From assembly GCA_000597885.1 (NCBI GenBank), contig CP004371.1, positions 1,674,001 through 1,738,000 of the forward strand: a stretch of DNA of 64,000 nucleotides. The letters run 5' to 3'. A program made the translations under genes and the position numbers. The DNA is from Flammeovirgaceae bacterium 311 (GTDB lineage Bacteria; Bacteroidota; Bacteroidia; Cytophagales; Cyclobacteriaceae). The notes beneath the pieces were generated by a model. The model saw only the letters and a program-made list of their open reading frames with translations. It was not told the DNA's origin and did not search any database. The stretch's first letter is position 1. Each line of letters begins with the position of its first letter. Positions 53,123 to 62,074 of the stretch are shown one piece after another.

Positions 53123-53586
53123 TACTCGTCGCCTTTTATAAAGATTCTCAACTCGCAACGGGCAATGAGCTGATCTTGTTCATCAAAAACTTCGCCTTCT
53201 ACCACCTGTATGTTTACAAGGTCGTGGGTAAGGGTGGTTCTGGTATAAATGCTTGTACCTGCCGCCGGCAGCTGTTTAATCTCCAGGTCTTTTATGCCTG
53301 CAATATAACCTATTGGTACCGCCAGCCCCTGGTCTGCAAATCTCACGCCGGCAAAGAGTGCTGCAGTCTGGGCAATGTTTTCCACCAGGCCACCCTCAGT
53401 GAGCAAACCGCGCTCCAGCAGGGGGTTGTCTTTGTTAATGGTAAAACCGCTTACCACATGCAGCGCTCCTTTTTCATAGAGCACATCTACCAGTACAAAG
53501 GGCGGACGCTGCGGAATGTACCTGAAAAGCTCCTCACCTTTATGAATGGGTACTAACTTCATGCTGTTGTTGTTCATATGTCCCAC
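53122..53586 (-). CDS. Hotdog-fold 3-hydroxyacyl-ACP dehydratase (ApeP-like)
   Basis: The protein is 154 residues as opened here; Met-9 at 53562 (MKLVPIHKGEELFRYIPQRP) is the better homology-based start. It has RPPFVLVDVLYEKGALHVVS and the helix LLTEGGLVENIAQTAALFAG, where an acidic residue takes the FabZ-like catalytic role. It resembles the second dehydratase class of aryl-polyene clusters. It overlaps the acyltransferase gene upstream and the thioesterase gene downstream, so the three are tightly coupled. Confidence 0.8.
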   Translation of the reverse strand: MGHMNNNSMKLVPIHKGEELFRYIPQRPPFVLVDVLYEKGALHVVSGFTINKDNPLLERGLLTEGGLVENIAQTAALFAGVRFADQGLAVPIGYIAGIKDLEIKQLPAAGTSIYTRTTLTHDLVNIQVVEGEVFDEQDQLIARCELRIFIKGDE

Positions 53587-54460
53587 CTTTCAGGTCTTCG
53601 CTCCAGAATCTGTAATAATTGAACCATTGCAGCGGATACTGCCGTACCTTACACTCCAGCGAGGCTGTATAGGCCTCCAGAATTTCATAAGGCCTGCCAT
53701 TGGATTGCTGCTGGGGTGTGGCCGAGAGGTGGTAATGAGTCTCACTACTCTTAACCGCATACACAAAGGTATAAGGTACTCCTAATTTAGCGGCAAGGGT
53801 AAACGGACCAAGCGGAAAATTTGCCTTTCTGCCCATAAACTCCACCGAAGCCACCCTGCCTCCCTCCACAAAACGATCGCCATGCATACAAATAACTTCT
53901 TTGTTGCGTATGGCCTTGTTGATCAGGAAAATGTGCGAGAGATCTTGTTTAACCGGAATGATGTTGATGTTCCTGTTCTGCATTACCTGCCCCAGGTACT
54001 CTTTTATCTTTTCGTGCTCTGCCTCAAACATCACTATGTTAATATTCATGTCCAGGCGTTTTAGCAGAAAACCGGCCACCTCCCAGTTACCCAGGTGAGC
54101 ACTGATCAGAATACCTCCTGTATTATTTTCTCTGAAATTACGCAGATGCTCCTCTCCCTCAAAGGTATAGGTAAAAGGGGTTTTTAAGCCTGCCATCAAT
54201 GCCACTTTGTCCAGCAGCGTCTGTCCAAAAACGTAGTAGTTCTGATACAGGGCAGCCAGCGCTTTGGTTGTAGGGTACCCAAGGATATCTCTGAAATAAA
54301 CCCACATGCTTTTGCTGGCTGTAGGTGCGAACACAACGAAATAAGCAGCCACTACTCTCAGGAGTGCGTAGGCTGCTCTTAATCCTAATCTCCGCAATAC
54401 GAAGATGAATATCTTATACCCCAGTAATCCGCCCCGGGTCTTACCTTTCCAGGAAGACAT
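53540..54460 (-). CDS. Lysophospholipid acyltransferase family protein (HtrB-like)
   Basis: The 306-residue protein has an N-terminal membrane helix (~25-45) and the HtrB/LpxL-type acyltransferase motifs: HLGNWEVAGF (HxxxxE catalytic pair, ~120), MQNRNINIIPVKQDLSH, MHGDRFVEGGRVASVEFMGR and FPLGPFTLAAKLGVPY. It transfers an acyl group from ACP to a lipid or alcohol acceptor. In the locus it may esterify the polyene with its lipid partner. Its start overlaps the stop of the ACP gene by one base. Confidence 0.85.
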   Translation of the reverse strand: MSSWKGKTRGGLLGYKIFIFVLRRLGLRAAYALLRVVAAYFVVFAPTASKSMWVYFRDILGYPTTKALAALYQNYYVFGQTLLDKVALMAGLKTPFTYTFEGEEHLRNFRENNTGGILISAHLGNWEVAGFLLKRLDMNINIVMFEAEHEKIKEYLGQVMQNRNINIIPVKQDLSHIFLINKAIRNKEVICMHGDRFVEGGRVASVEFMGRKANFPLGPFTLAAKLGVPYTFVYAVKSSETHYHLSATPQQQSNGRPYEILEAYTASLECKVRQYPLQWFNYYRFWSEDLKGGTYEQQQHEVSTHS

Positions 54461-54729
54461 TATTTTGACTCTACCGGTCCTTTTACCTTCGCAATAATGT
54501 ATTCGTAGAAATCCTGAAAAGTATGGATGGTTTGAAAATCTTCCGGCTTTACTTTAAAGCCAAAATTACTTTCGATCTCCACCACCAGATCCACATAGTC
54601 CAGACTATCCAGCTTTAGGGTTTCCTTCAGGTTTGCCTCTGGCCTGATTGCCTCGGCATCCACTTCAAACTCCTCTACCAAAAACCCATTGACTTTATCA
54701 ATAATCTCTTCCCTGGTCATCTCTAACAA
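54460..54729 (-). CDS. Acyl carrier protein
   Basis: The 89-residue acidic protein has the phosphopantetheine Ser in LKLDSLDYVDLVVEIE. Met-4 is an equally good start. It is the second ACP of the locus, coded directly between the ketosynthase (54742) and the acyltransferase (one-base overlap), so it may be the donor for that acyltransferase. Confidence 0.93.
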   Translation of the reverse strand: MLEMTREEIIDKVNGFLVEEFEVDAEAIRPEANLKETLKLDSLDYVDLVVEIESNFGFKVKPEDFQTIHTFQDFYEYIIAKVKGPVESK

Positions 54730-54741
54730 TATTTCTTGTTT

Positions 54742-55959
54742 TTATACTTTTCTTACAATTAAGGAGGAATTAGTGCCTCCAAACCCAAATGAATTGGAAA
54801 GAAACACATTTATATTCTTTTCCACCACATTATGGGCAAAATTCAACCCTAAGAGCTCCTCTTCCGGATTCTCCAGGTTGATGTTTGGTGCCACAAACCC
54901 GTTCTGCATCATCAGCATGGAATAAACAATTTCACTGGCACCGGCCATCCACATTTCATGGCCGGTCATGGATTTGGTAGAGCTGATGAGCGGGCGGCTA
55001 TCTCCGAAAACATTCAGAATAGCCTTGCCTTCGCTAACATCGCCGGCAATGGTAGAGGTGGCATGCGCATTGATATACTGCACATCACTGGCCCTTAGGT
55101 CAGCCTGCTTAAGGGCCATCTCCAGTGATTTGGTAGGCCCGGCTACGTTAGGTGCCGAAATGTGATCGCCATTCGAAGAAAAACCATACGCAATGATTTC
55201 TCCTAAAATAGTGGCCCCTCTTCTTTTGGCCGACTCATAGCTTTCGATGATCACCGTTGCACCGCCACCGCTGGGAATCAAGCCATCCCTGCTTTTATCA
55301 AAAGGCCGCGATGCCTTTTCCGGCTCTGCCTCACGCGTAGAGAAGGTGCTTAAGCCATCGAAGCTGCCCATGGAGTGGTAGTTGATTTCCTGGGCTCCGC
55401 CGCAAATGATCAGGTCCTGCATACCACTTCTGATCATCATATAGCCCAGGCCAATGGCATGCGAGCCGCTGGCGCAGGCAGCACTAACCGTAAAGTTTAT
55501 CCCCTTTAGTTTGAAGATGGTGGATAAATTCATGGTAACGGTGGAGTTCATGGACTGGAAAATGGAGCCGCTGCCAATCAGGGTAGTATCTTTTTTAATG
55601 CGTAACTGCTCAAAGGCTTCGATGGAGGGCTTGGCAGAACTGTCGTTGCCGTAAATGATGCCTACTTCTTCGTTTGCCAGAAAATCCTCGTCCAGGCCGG
55701 CTCCCTTCAGGGCCTCCAGGGTGGCCTTATAGGCATACTCCCCCTGCTCCGAAAGACCTATGCGCTGCCGGCGGGTAAGCAGTTCCTTCAGGTCTGGCCT
55801 GGGCACTATACCGGTCAATGAAGACCGGAATCCCCACTCTTTTCTGACAGGGTCCAGTCCAATGCCGGATTTTCCGCCATAGAGCGAATCACGTACCTCC
55901 TCAAGATTTCTGCCAATGCAGGAATAAATGCCAATACCTGTAATTACTACCCTTTTCAT
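54742..55959 (-). CDS. Beta-ketoacyl-ACP synthase, catalytic (FabF-like)
   Basis: The 405-residue ketosynthase has Cys in TVSAACASGSHAIG, His in NAHATSTIAGDVSEG and His in TKSMTGHEMWMAGA, so it should be active. Its N-terminus MKRVVITGIGIYSCIGRNLE is typical. It is the third complete ketosynthase; its sequence differs enough from the others to suggest a separate step such as starter loading or a later elongation. FabG is encoded 15 bases upstream. Confidence 0.92.
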   Translation of the reverse strand: MKRVVITGIGIYSCIGRNLEEVRDSLYGGKSGIGLDPVRKEWGFRSSLTGIVPRPDLKELLTRRQRIGLSEQGEYAYKATLEALKGAGLDEDFLANEEVGIIYGNDSSAKPSIEAFEQLRIKKDTTLIGSGSIFQSMNSTVTMNLSTIFKLKGINFTVSAACASGSHAIGLGYMMIRSGMQDLIICGGAQEINYHSMGSFDGLSTFSTREAEPEKASRPFDKSRDGLIPSGGGATVIIESYESAKRRGATILGEIIAYGFSSNGDHISAPNVAGPTKSLEMALKQADLRASDVQYINAHATSTIAGDVSEGKAILNVFGDSRPLISSTKSMTGHEMWMAGASEIVYSMLMMQNGFVAPNINLENPEEELLGLNFAHNVVEKNINVFLSNSFGFGGTNSSLIVRKV

Positions 55960-55974
55960 ATCCTTTCCCCCGTG

Positions 55975-56700
55975 TTAATACAAGCCTCCATTAATGGAAA
56001 TCACTTCTCCGGTTATATAAGAAGCTGCAGGCGATGCCAGAAAACCTACCAGCGCTGCTACTTCTTCTGCAGTACCAAATCGTCGTAACGGAATGTTTGC
56101 CTTATATTCTTTTTCGTCTATGCCTTCAGTCATTTCGGTTCTGATAAAACCTGGTGCCACTGCATTTACAGTTATATTTCTACGCCCAACCTCCTGTGCC
56201 AGGGCCTTGGTAGCACCAATCACGGCAGCCTTGGCGGCAGAATAGTTAGTTTGGCCAGGGAGCCCCTTTAATCCGGAAAGCGACACAATGTTGATGATTC
56301 TGCCACTCTTGCCTTTTATGATTTCCGGAAGCACCTGCTTTGTTACGTTATAGAAACCACCCAGGCTGGTACTGATCACACTGTCCCATTCCTCATCCTG
56401 CATCCAGATCATCAGGTTATCTTTTCTGATTCCTGAATTATTCACCAGCACTTCAAGGGTATCGTTGGTATGCGTAGTGTACCAATTTGTTAACGCCTGA
56501 CGCACCTCTTCCCGATTGGACACATCGAATTTCAGCAATTCTGCCTTAACTCCTTTTTCTTCTACCAACTGCTGTGTTTCCAGGGCGGCATTCTGATTTG
56601 AGAGATAATTGATAAGGATGTTAAACCCCTGATCAGCAAGCTCTAAACTTACCGCTCTGCCAATTCCACGGGACCCTCCCGTAACCAGTGCGTATTTCAT
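55975..56700 (-). CDS. fabG: 3-oxoacyl-ACP reductase FabG
   Basis: The 241-residue short-chain dehydrogenase has the NADPH-binding TGGSRGIGRAVSLEL, the NNSGI motif, and the catalytic Ser and Tyr-x-x-x-Lys in VSLSGLKGLPGQTNYSAAKAA. It reduces the 3-oxo group of the growing acyl-ACP in each polyene elongation cycle. It is the first gene of the long co-directional run toward 44703. A promoter candidate and an AT-rich inverted repeat lie just upstream (56715-56756). Confidence 0.92.
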   Translation of the reverse strand: MKYALVTGGSRGIGRAVSLELADQGFNILINYLSNQNAALETQQLVEEKGVKAELLKFDVSNREEVRQALTNWYTTHTNDTLEVLVNNSGIRKDNLMIWMQDEEWDSVISTSLGGFYNVTKQVLPEIIKGKSGRIINIVSLSGLKGLPGQTNYSAAKAAVIGATKALAQEVGRRNITVNAVAPGFIRTEMTEGIDEKEYKANIPLRRFGTAEEVAALVGFLASPAASYITGEVISINGGLY

Positions 56701-56714
56701 TATATAAGTTACAA

Positions 56715-56756
56715 CGAAAGTAAATTATCTTATAATTTTTTCAATAAAATTATAAG
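56715..56756 (-). promoter_or_regulatory. fabG promoter candidate overlapped by an 11-bp inverted repeat
   Basis: On the minus strand TTG (56744-56742), 19 bases and TACTTTCG (56722-56715) approximate the consensus; the leader would be only ~10 bases. A perfect inverted repeat CTTATAATTTT / AAAATTATAAG (56729-56756, 6-base loop) covers the spacer and upstream element. That is where an operator for the pigment operon would be expected. Confidence 0.4.
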
Positions 56757-56855
56757 TAAGAATAGATTAATTTTAAATTTTTTAATTTTGGAAAGCCTGA
56801 TCAAAACCCTGTATCAGGATCCGGAGCAGCTTGTTTTCTCTTTTTACAGGCTCCC

Positions 56856-56871
56856 GGTAAAGCGCTTTACC
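56856..56871. repeat. 16-bp palindrome just after the TAL stop codon
   Basis: GGTAAAGCGCTTTACC is a perfect palindrome that ends three bases from the tyrosine ammonia-lyase stop codon. No T run follows in the TAL direction, so it is not a classic terminator. It may stabilise the transcript end or bind a protein. Confidence 0.45.
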
Positions 56872-56874
56872 AGA

Positions 56875-58410
56875 TCAAGTGGCAAAAGGACTGTTCTCCA
56901 TCAGGTATTGTTTTACTTTTGCCATATCCCGATAAACAGGATAATCTTCCACAAATGTAGGCACAATACTGCGAATGCTGCTGTAGGCATGCCTGGATTG
57001 GGCCGACAATCCTTCTGTTTTTTGCAAATAATCCAGTGCCTGAACAATGGTGACCAGCTCTATGGCCAGCACTTCGTAGGTATTTTCGATTACCTTTTTT
57101 GCACACAGGGCTGCATTAGTGCCCATGCTTACAATATCCTGGTTATCGTTATTGTTTGGAATGCTGTGTACGTACATGGGGTTTGAAAGCATCTGGTTTT
57201 CGGCAGTAGTAGAGGTAGCCGTAAACTGAATGCCCTGCATACCAAAATTAAATCCGAGCTTGCCCAGGTTCACGAAGGGGGGTAATATGCCGTTAAGCTT
57301 GGGATTCATCAGGAAGTTAAGCTGCCGTTCTGCCAGCATCGATAACTTGGTGATGGCAATCTTAAGCTTATCCATTTCGAAGGACACATAATCGCCGTGA
57401 AAGTTGCCGCCGTGTAGTACATTCCGGCTTTTTACATCTACAATCGGGTTATCATTTGCCGAGTTTGCTTCTTCTACCAGGAGCTTCTGGCACTGCTGCA
57501 CTGTTTCCAGGATAGCGCCTGCAATCTGTGGTACGCAACGAATGGAATAATACTCCTGCACCTTATCCAGCAGCACCTTTTCATCACTAAGTTTTGTATA
57601 TAGCTGCTGCTCACGCTTGCGTATGTACCGGCTCTCGTCCAGATTTTGTTTTATCAGACGGGCAACCTCCTGCTGGCCTCTGTGTTTTTTTGACTGGTTC
57701 AGCTCCCGGGAAAAGTAGTCGTCGTAGGCATCTACCATTTCACAGATCATGGTGGTAGCCATAATGCTCCACTCAATGGCCCGACTGGCAAAGATTGAAT
57801 TCACAAGGCCAATTCCCGTCATTACGCTGGTGCCATTCATCACACCCAGGCCTTCACGCAGGCTAATCTTCATGGGGGCTATACCCAGTTCAGCAAAAAC
57901 CTCCTGAGTTGGCCTTACATGTCCCTGGTACTCCACTTCGCCCTCGCCAATCATCACAAGCGCCAGGTGTGCCAGCTGTACCAGGTCGCCACTGGCGCCT
58001 ACTCCGCCATGTTCAAAGATCAGGGGGGTTACATCATGGTTAATAAGTGCTGCGAGCACCTCCAGTGCAGAGGTGTGTATGCCAGAGTAACCCAGGGAAA
58101 GGGTATTGAGCCGGGCAAGCATGCTTGCTTTTACATAGGGCTTGCTTAGGTAGTTGCTGCTGCCGGAGGCATGGCTTCTGATCAGGTTATACTGCAGCTG
58201 AATTTGCTCCGATGCCTCAATCTGGTACTGAGCCATCGGTCCAAAGCCGGTATTGATTCCATAAATAATCTTATTTCTGGAGAACTCTTTCAGGAAGTTA
58301 AAACTCTCCTCCACCCTACTTCGGGTTTCAGCAGGAATCTCAACCTTTTCTCCTAAGATTACTTTTTCTATATCGGCAAGTTCTAAAGATGCAAATCCAA
58401 TCCGGACCAT
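56875..58410 (-). CDS. Tyrosine ammonia-lyase (HAL/PAL family)
   Basis: The ~511-residue enzyme (start at 58410; the frame allows 58443) belongs to the MIO-containing ammonia-lyases. The Ala-Ser-Gly triad that forms the MIO group is in HGGVGASGDLVQL. The catalytic Tyr loop is YGINTGFGPM and the substrate-binding segment LIRSHASG. The overall sequence strongly resembles, from memory, the tyrosine ammonia-lyase of Flavobacterium johnsoniae from its flexirubin locus (shared segments such as NSANDNPI and SNPMYVHSIPNNNDNQDIV). It would deaminate tyrosine to 4-coumarate, the starter of the aryl polyene. Confidence 0.9.
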   Translation of the reverse strand: MVRIGFASLELADIEKVILGEKVEIPAETRSRVEESFNFLKEFSRNKIIYGINTGFGPMAQYQIEASEQIQLQYNLIRSHASGSSNYLSKPYVKASMLARLNTLSLGYSGIHTSALEVLAALINHDVTPLIFEHGGVGASGDLVQLAHLALVMIGEGEVEYQGHVRPTQEVFAELGIAPMKISLREGLGVMNGTSVMTGIGLVNSIFASRAIEWSIMATTMICEMVDAYDDYFSRELNQSKKHRGQQEVARLIKQNLDESRYIRKREQQLYTKLSDEKVLLDKVQEYYSIRCVPQIAGAILETVQQCQKLLVEEANSANDNPIVDVKSRNVLHGGNFHGDYVSFEMDKLKIAITKLSMLAERQLNFLMNPKLNGILPPFVNLGKLGFNFGMQGIQFTATSTTAENQMLSNPMYVHSIPNNNDNQDIVSMGTNAALCAKKVIENTYEVLAIELVTIVQALDYLQKTEGLSAQSRHAYSSIRSIVPTFVEDYPVYRDMAKVKQYLMENSPFAT

Positions 58411-58662
58411 TTTGGTATAACTGATAATTACGGTTTTATGCAATAAAACCGCTTCATATTAAGCTTACAAAAAAACCTATTATTAAACTCCAAAGCAAAA
58501 AATAAACTATTGTTTTTATGTTATATATTACATCAGGCTGCCTTTAAGCCCTTAGGCAAAGTATTCTACTTTATCATCCTTTTTATTTACTTTTGTCTCT
58601 ATAAAATCTGCCGAAGATACAATTACTCCCCTCCCCTTTTTATTTCTAACAATATATTGGTT
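58411..58662. promoter_or_regulatory. Divergent promoter region between TAL and halogenase-like genes
   Basis: This AT-rich 252-bp region should drive both genes. For TAL, TAGGTTTT (minus strand, 58479-58472) with TTTG 16 bases upstream is a near match. No clear box was found for the rightward gene, though the upstream ATG of its longer frame (58510) lies inside this region and is unlikely to be used. Confidence 0.35.
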
Positions 58663-59901
58663 ATGAATAATTATCAACATCCGGAAGAGCATACAGATGT
58701 ACTGGTGATTGGTGCAGGCCCCTCTGGTACTGTGGCGGCTTCTATCCTTAGAAATGCGGGTTACAGGGTCAAAATTGTAGAAAAACAGCTGTTCCCGCGT
58801 TTTGTTATCGGCGAAAGCCTGCTGCCCCGCTGCATGGATAACCTGGAATACGCCGGTTTACTGGAGGCTGTAAAAGAGGGCGGTTTTCAGAAAAAGTTCG
58901 GAGCCAAGTTTGTACGGAATGGAGAAGCATGCGATTTTGACTTCTCTGAACAATATACAAAAGGATGGAACTGGACCTGGCAGGTGCCCCGCGCCCAATT
59001 TGACCATCTGCTGGCCAAAGAGACAGAAAAGAAGGGTGTAACCCTGGAGTATGAAGCAGAGGTAGTAGCCGTCAGCTTTGGGGAAGATGGTTCCTCGGCC
59101 ACTACGGTTCGCAGAAAAAACGGCTCCCGCTATACAATCGCTGCTAAGTTTATGATCGATGCCAGCGGTTATGGCCGTGTACTGCCACGCCTGCTGGACC
59201 TCAATAAACCTTCTGATTTCCCGCTACGCGCCTCCTTCTTCTGCCACATGCAGGACAACAAACGGCCGGAAGGCATCGATGGCAACCGCATTACCATTGT
59301 GATTTATACCCAGGATGTCTGGATCTGGATTATCCCCTTCTCCAGCGGCATTACTTCAGTGGGTGTGGTGGGTACCCCGGAGACGATTAACCGCTATGAA
59401 GGCACCCCTGATGAGCAGTACCAGCAGTGGCTGAATGAGGTACCGGAGCTTAAAAACCGCTTTGCCGGCAGCGAACGCCAGTTTGAGCCCCGTAAAATTA
59501 CAGGTTATTCTGCATCTGTAAAGCAGCTGTGGGGAAAAGGATATGTACTAACCGGCAACAGCACCGAATTTCTGGATCCGGTTTTCTCTTCTGGTGTTAC
59601 CCTTGCTACAGAATCTGGTGCTACGGCTGCTAAACTGGCGGTGCGTCAGCTGGGGGGTGAGACAATAGACTGGGAGCAGGAATACGCAGCCTATATGAAG
59701 CATGGTGTAGATGTGTTCAGAACCTTTGTAACCACCTGGTACGATGGTTCTTTACCTAAGATCTTCTTCAGCCACGAATCCAACCCTGAAATAAAACGCC
59801 AGATGTGCTCAGTGCTGGCGGGTTATGTATGGGATATGAATAACCCGGTTGTGCGCAAACACGAGCGGGCCGTAAAGGCCCTGGCGCAGATTCTGAATTA
59901 G
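58663..59901 (+). CDS. Flavin-dependent halogenase-like FAD oxidoreductase
   Basis: About 412 residues from Met 58663 (MNNYQHPEEHTDVLVIGAGP); an upstream in-frame Met would add 51 hydrophobic residues from the promoter region. It has the FAD-binding GAGPSGTVAASIL at ~17-29, GESLLPRCMDNLE, and a GGFQKKFGAKF stretch holding the candidate catalytic Lys. The halogenase signature WxWxIP is present as WIWIIP (220-225), along with FLDPVFSSGV near the FAD site. It is therefore likely to chlorinate or brominate the phenol ring of the pigment; hydroxylation is the alternative. It is divergent from TAL. Confidence 0.85.
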   Translation: MNNYQHPEEHTDVLVIGAGPSGTVAASILRNAGYRVKIVEKQLFPRFVIGESLLPRCMDNLEYAGLLEAVKEGGFQKKFGAKFVRNGEACDFDFSEQYTKGWNWTWQVPRAQFDHLLAKETEKKGVTLEYEAEVVAVSFGEDGSSATTVRRKNGSRYTIAAKFMIDASGYGRVLPRLLDLNKPSDFPLRASFFCHMQDNKRPEGIDGNRITIVIYTQDVWIWIIPFSSGITSVGVVGTPETINRYEGTPDEQYQQWLNEVPELKNRFAGSERQFEPRKITGYSASVKQLWGKGYVLTGNSTEFLDPVFSSGVTLATESGATAAKLAVRQLGGETIDWEQEYAAYMKHGVDVFRTFVTTWYDGSLPKIFFSHESNPEIKRQMCSVLAGYVWDMNNPVVRKHERAVKALAQILN

Positions 59902-59970
59902 AATATTATAAGCTCTCCCTGCAGCCACACCCCATATATGCTAGCCCTTGTGGTGTAAAGGCACTTAAAC

Positions 59971-60007
59971 AAAAATGCATGCTTCTGATCAGGAGCATGC
60001 ATTTTTT
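59971..60007. terminator. Bidirectional terminator
   Basis: AAAAATGCATGCT pairs with AGCATGCATTTTT around a TCTGATCAGG loop (59971-60006), with T's on both sides. It ends the halogenase-like gene and the convergent gene at 60027. Confidence 0.85.
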
Positions 60008-60026
60008 GTGTATAACGTTGTAAAGA

Positions 60027-60662
60027 TTACTTGCTGGATTTTGTTTTGGATGCTTTTTTTTGGGCTGAAGCAAAATCTTTTTCGCTGGCTTTCATCGTTT
60101 TATAGATGGCGCCGGCCCAATAATTGCGAAATCCAAAACCTTTAGGAGATTCTTTATACTGTTTAGTCCATAAAATATCTTTTGAAGCAATATCGAAGAA
60201 TACCACATCAATCACTGCTTCCTGTTCTGTTTTATTCAGTGCTTCCACCACATAAACAACGCCCACACCCTCCTTAGCCATTTCCAGATTGTAAGAGCTG
60301 ATGATTTTTTCCAGCTGGCCTTCTTTGAAAGCATAGGGTTCGTTGATTACCAGATCTCCTACCTCCGGCATTTGGTTGCGCGCGTTTACCACGCTAAGGT
60401 CATTGGTCTGTTTGCTTTTGGAATAGAATTTCTGGATATTAAACTTATCGCCCTCGTCCAATACCAGTTGATTCCAGGCATCAAAGTACCTGTCCTTCAC
60501 CTGATCGGGCTCGTTGAAGCCTTCGGCACCAATACATTTCGCTTCGGAAAAATCAACGCCACACCATACAATTTCGGAGGCAGTAAATACTCTTTGATCG
60601 GGATTGTTAAATGCAAATGCGGAGAATACAATCAGCGCCAGCAGGATAAATTGTTTTTTCAT
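60027..60662 (-). CDS. Secreted protein of unknown function in the pigment locus
   Basis: The 211-residue protein has a signal peptide (MKKQFILLALIVFSAFAFNN). Recognisable blocks are SEIVWCGVDFSEAKCIGAEG, YNLEMAKEGVGVVYVVEALN, VDVVFFDIASKDILWTKQYK and GFGFRNYWAGAIYKTMKASE; the tail is Lys/Ser-rich. The 'VVYVVEALNKTEQEAVIDVV' and 'FFDIASKDIL' pattern is that of small curli- or GldN-like periplasmic proteins, but I cannot name the family. It lies between the halogenase-like gene and the PaaK-like ligase, transcribed from its own region. Confidence 0.65.
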   Translation of the reverse strand: MKKQFILLALIVFSAFAFNNPDQRVFTASEIVWCGVDFSEAKCIGAEGFNEPDQVKDRYFDAWNQLVLDEGDKFNIQKFYSKSKQTNDLSVVNARNQMPEVGDLVINEPYAFKEGQLEKIISSYNLEMAKEGVGVVYVVEALNKTEQEAVIDVVFFDIASKDILWTKQYKESPKGFGFRNYWAGAIYKTMKASEKDFASAQKKASKTKSSK

Positions 60663-60778
60663 GATAAAAAATGGTTAAGTGAGTTAGAGAAGCGAAATTA
60701 TACAATTAAATAAAAACACAATGCAACCCTGCCATAATTTTTCATTGTATCATCTCCCTGTCAACCAGTGTCTTAACA

Positions 60779-62074
60779 CTAATTAACCCTTACTCTTTTA
60801 TCCAGAAATTTTACCGGCTTCCGGCTCATCTGCGGATACATCAGCCTGCTAAGCTCTTCCTGCGGGCTTGGTATCAATTCAGGAGTTACCCGCACGCTGG
60901 TTTTAAAGTGATCGGCCAGCTGTTTTTCATTAAAACCAGCTTTGGCGGCATACCTGATCCTTACTTCATCATTGCCAAATTCATTTGAATACACCTCCAC
61001 CAGGTAATTGATTACCTCCGGCGTATGGTCCAGCACATTGAAGAGCGATGGCGGATACAGGGTGGTGCCTTTGTATTTAATCATCTGGTGCTTGCGCCCT
61101 ACCACCGGGCCAATTCTATAGGTGGTTCTGCCACAGCTGCAGGCTTCCTCATGCCTGCGGCAGATATCGCCAGTTTTAAACCTGATGAGCGGCATTGCCT
61201 CTACCCCCAGGGTGGTAATGGTAAGTTCTCCTGCTTCGCCGGGGGCTACGGGCTGGTTATTTTCATTAAGCAGTTCCGTAATGATCAGCTCAGGGTGGAA
61301 GTGCCCGCCCCTGCCAGCCTCACATTCGGTAAAAGCAGTGGCCATTTCGGTAGAGGCATAAGTGGAGTATAAGGGGATTTCCCACTTTTCCGTAATGCGC
61401 CTGGCAAGGGGGTTGAGGCTAAAATCATCGTTGCGGATAGATTCGCCAATGCAGACAGCCTTTCTAACAGATGAATTCCGGTAATCAATACCATGTTGTT
61501 CGGCCCATTCGATCAGTTTCAATAAAAAGGAAGGCACTATAATCAGGGCCGAGGGATTTACCTCCTGTATGGTTTTCCATTGCAACTCTGGTATGCCCGG
61601 ACCTACCCGCACCATGCCGGCACCCAGCTTACGAGCCCCCATTACGTAGGCCAGACCGGCCATAAAGCGACGATCTGCCGTGGTGGTAAGCTGGTACACC
61701 TCCTCCTTACTGCCCCCGGTACAGGCCAGGGAAATGGCCTCATTATATGCCAGGCGTTCCAGGTCATTTTCAGAGAGGGGAATGGTAACTGCCTCTCCTT
61801 CGGTACCGGAGGTATTGCTGTAATCACGAATGGCACTGCGGGGTACACAGTAAAACTGCTGGTTATACCTTTGCAGCTCTGTTTTAGAAACAGGAGGTAT
61901 CTGCTGCAGATCCTTTAGCTGCCTGATACTGGCCGGATCTACACCATGCTGCTTAAACCAGTTGTGATAGAAGGGAGATTTTTCATGTACATACTGCACT
62001 AGCTTTTGCAGTGCTGTCTCCTGAAAGTTTTTGATATCAGCAACGGGGGCCTGTTCTATAGGGGGTAGCTTCAT
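60779..62074 (-). CDS. PaaK-like AMP-dependent ligase (probable 4-coumarate-activating)
   Basis: The 431-residue adenylate-forming enzyme has the ATP/phosphate motif YSNTSGTEGEAVTI, STYASTEMATAFTE as the adenylation A5-type motif, and RFKTGDICRRHEEACSCGRT with the GD motif and a zinc-like Cys cluster. VGRKHQMIKYKGTTLYPPSL marks the start of the C-terminal lid. It resembles phenylacetate-CoA ligases. In this locus it most likely activates 4-coumarate as CoA or ACP thioester for the starter step. Its ATG overlaps the stop of the AcpS gene (ATGA). Confidence 0.85.
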   Translation of the reverse strand: MKLPPIEQAPVADIKNFQETALQKLVQYVHEKSPFYHNWFKQHGVDPASIRQLKDLQQIPPVSKTELQRYNQQFYCVPRSAIRDYSNTSGTEGEAVTIPLSENDLERLAYNEAISLACTGGSKEEVYQLTTTADRRFMAGLAYVMGARKLGAGMVRVGPGIPELQWKTIQEVNPSALIIVPSFLLKLIEWAEQHGIDYRNSSVRKAVCIGESIRNDDFSLNPLARRITEKWEIPLYSTYASTEMATAFTECEAGRGGHFHPELIITELLNENNQPVAPGEAGELTITTLGVEAMPLIRFKTGDICRRHEEACSCGRTTYRIGPVVGRKHQMIKYKGTTLYPPSLFNVLDHTPEVINYLVEVYSNEFGNDEVRIRYAAKAGFNEKQLADHFKTSVRVTPELIPSPQEELSRLMYPQMSRKPVKFLDKRVRVN

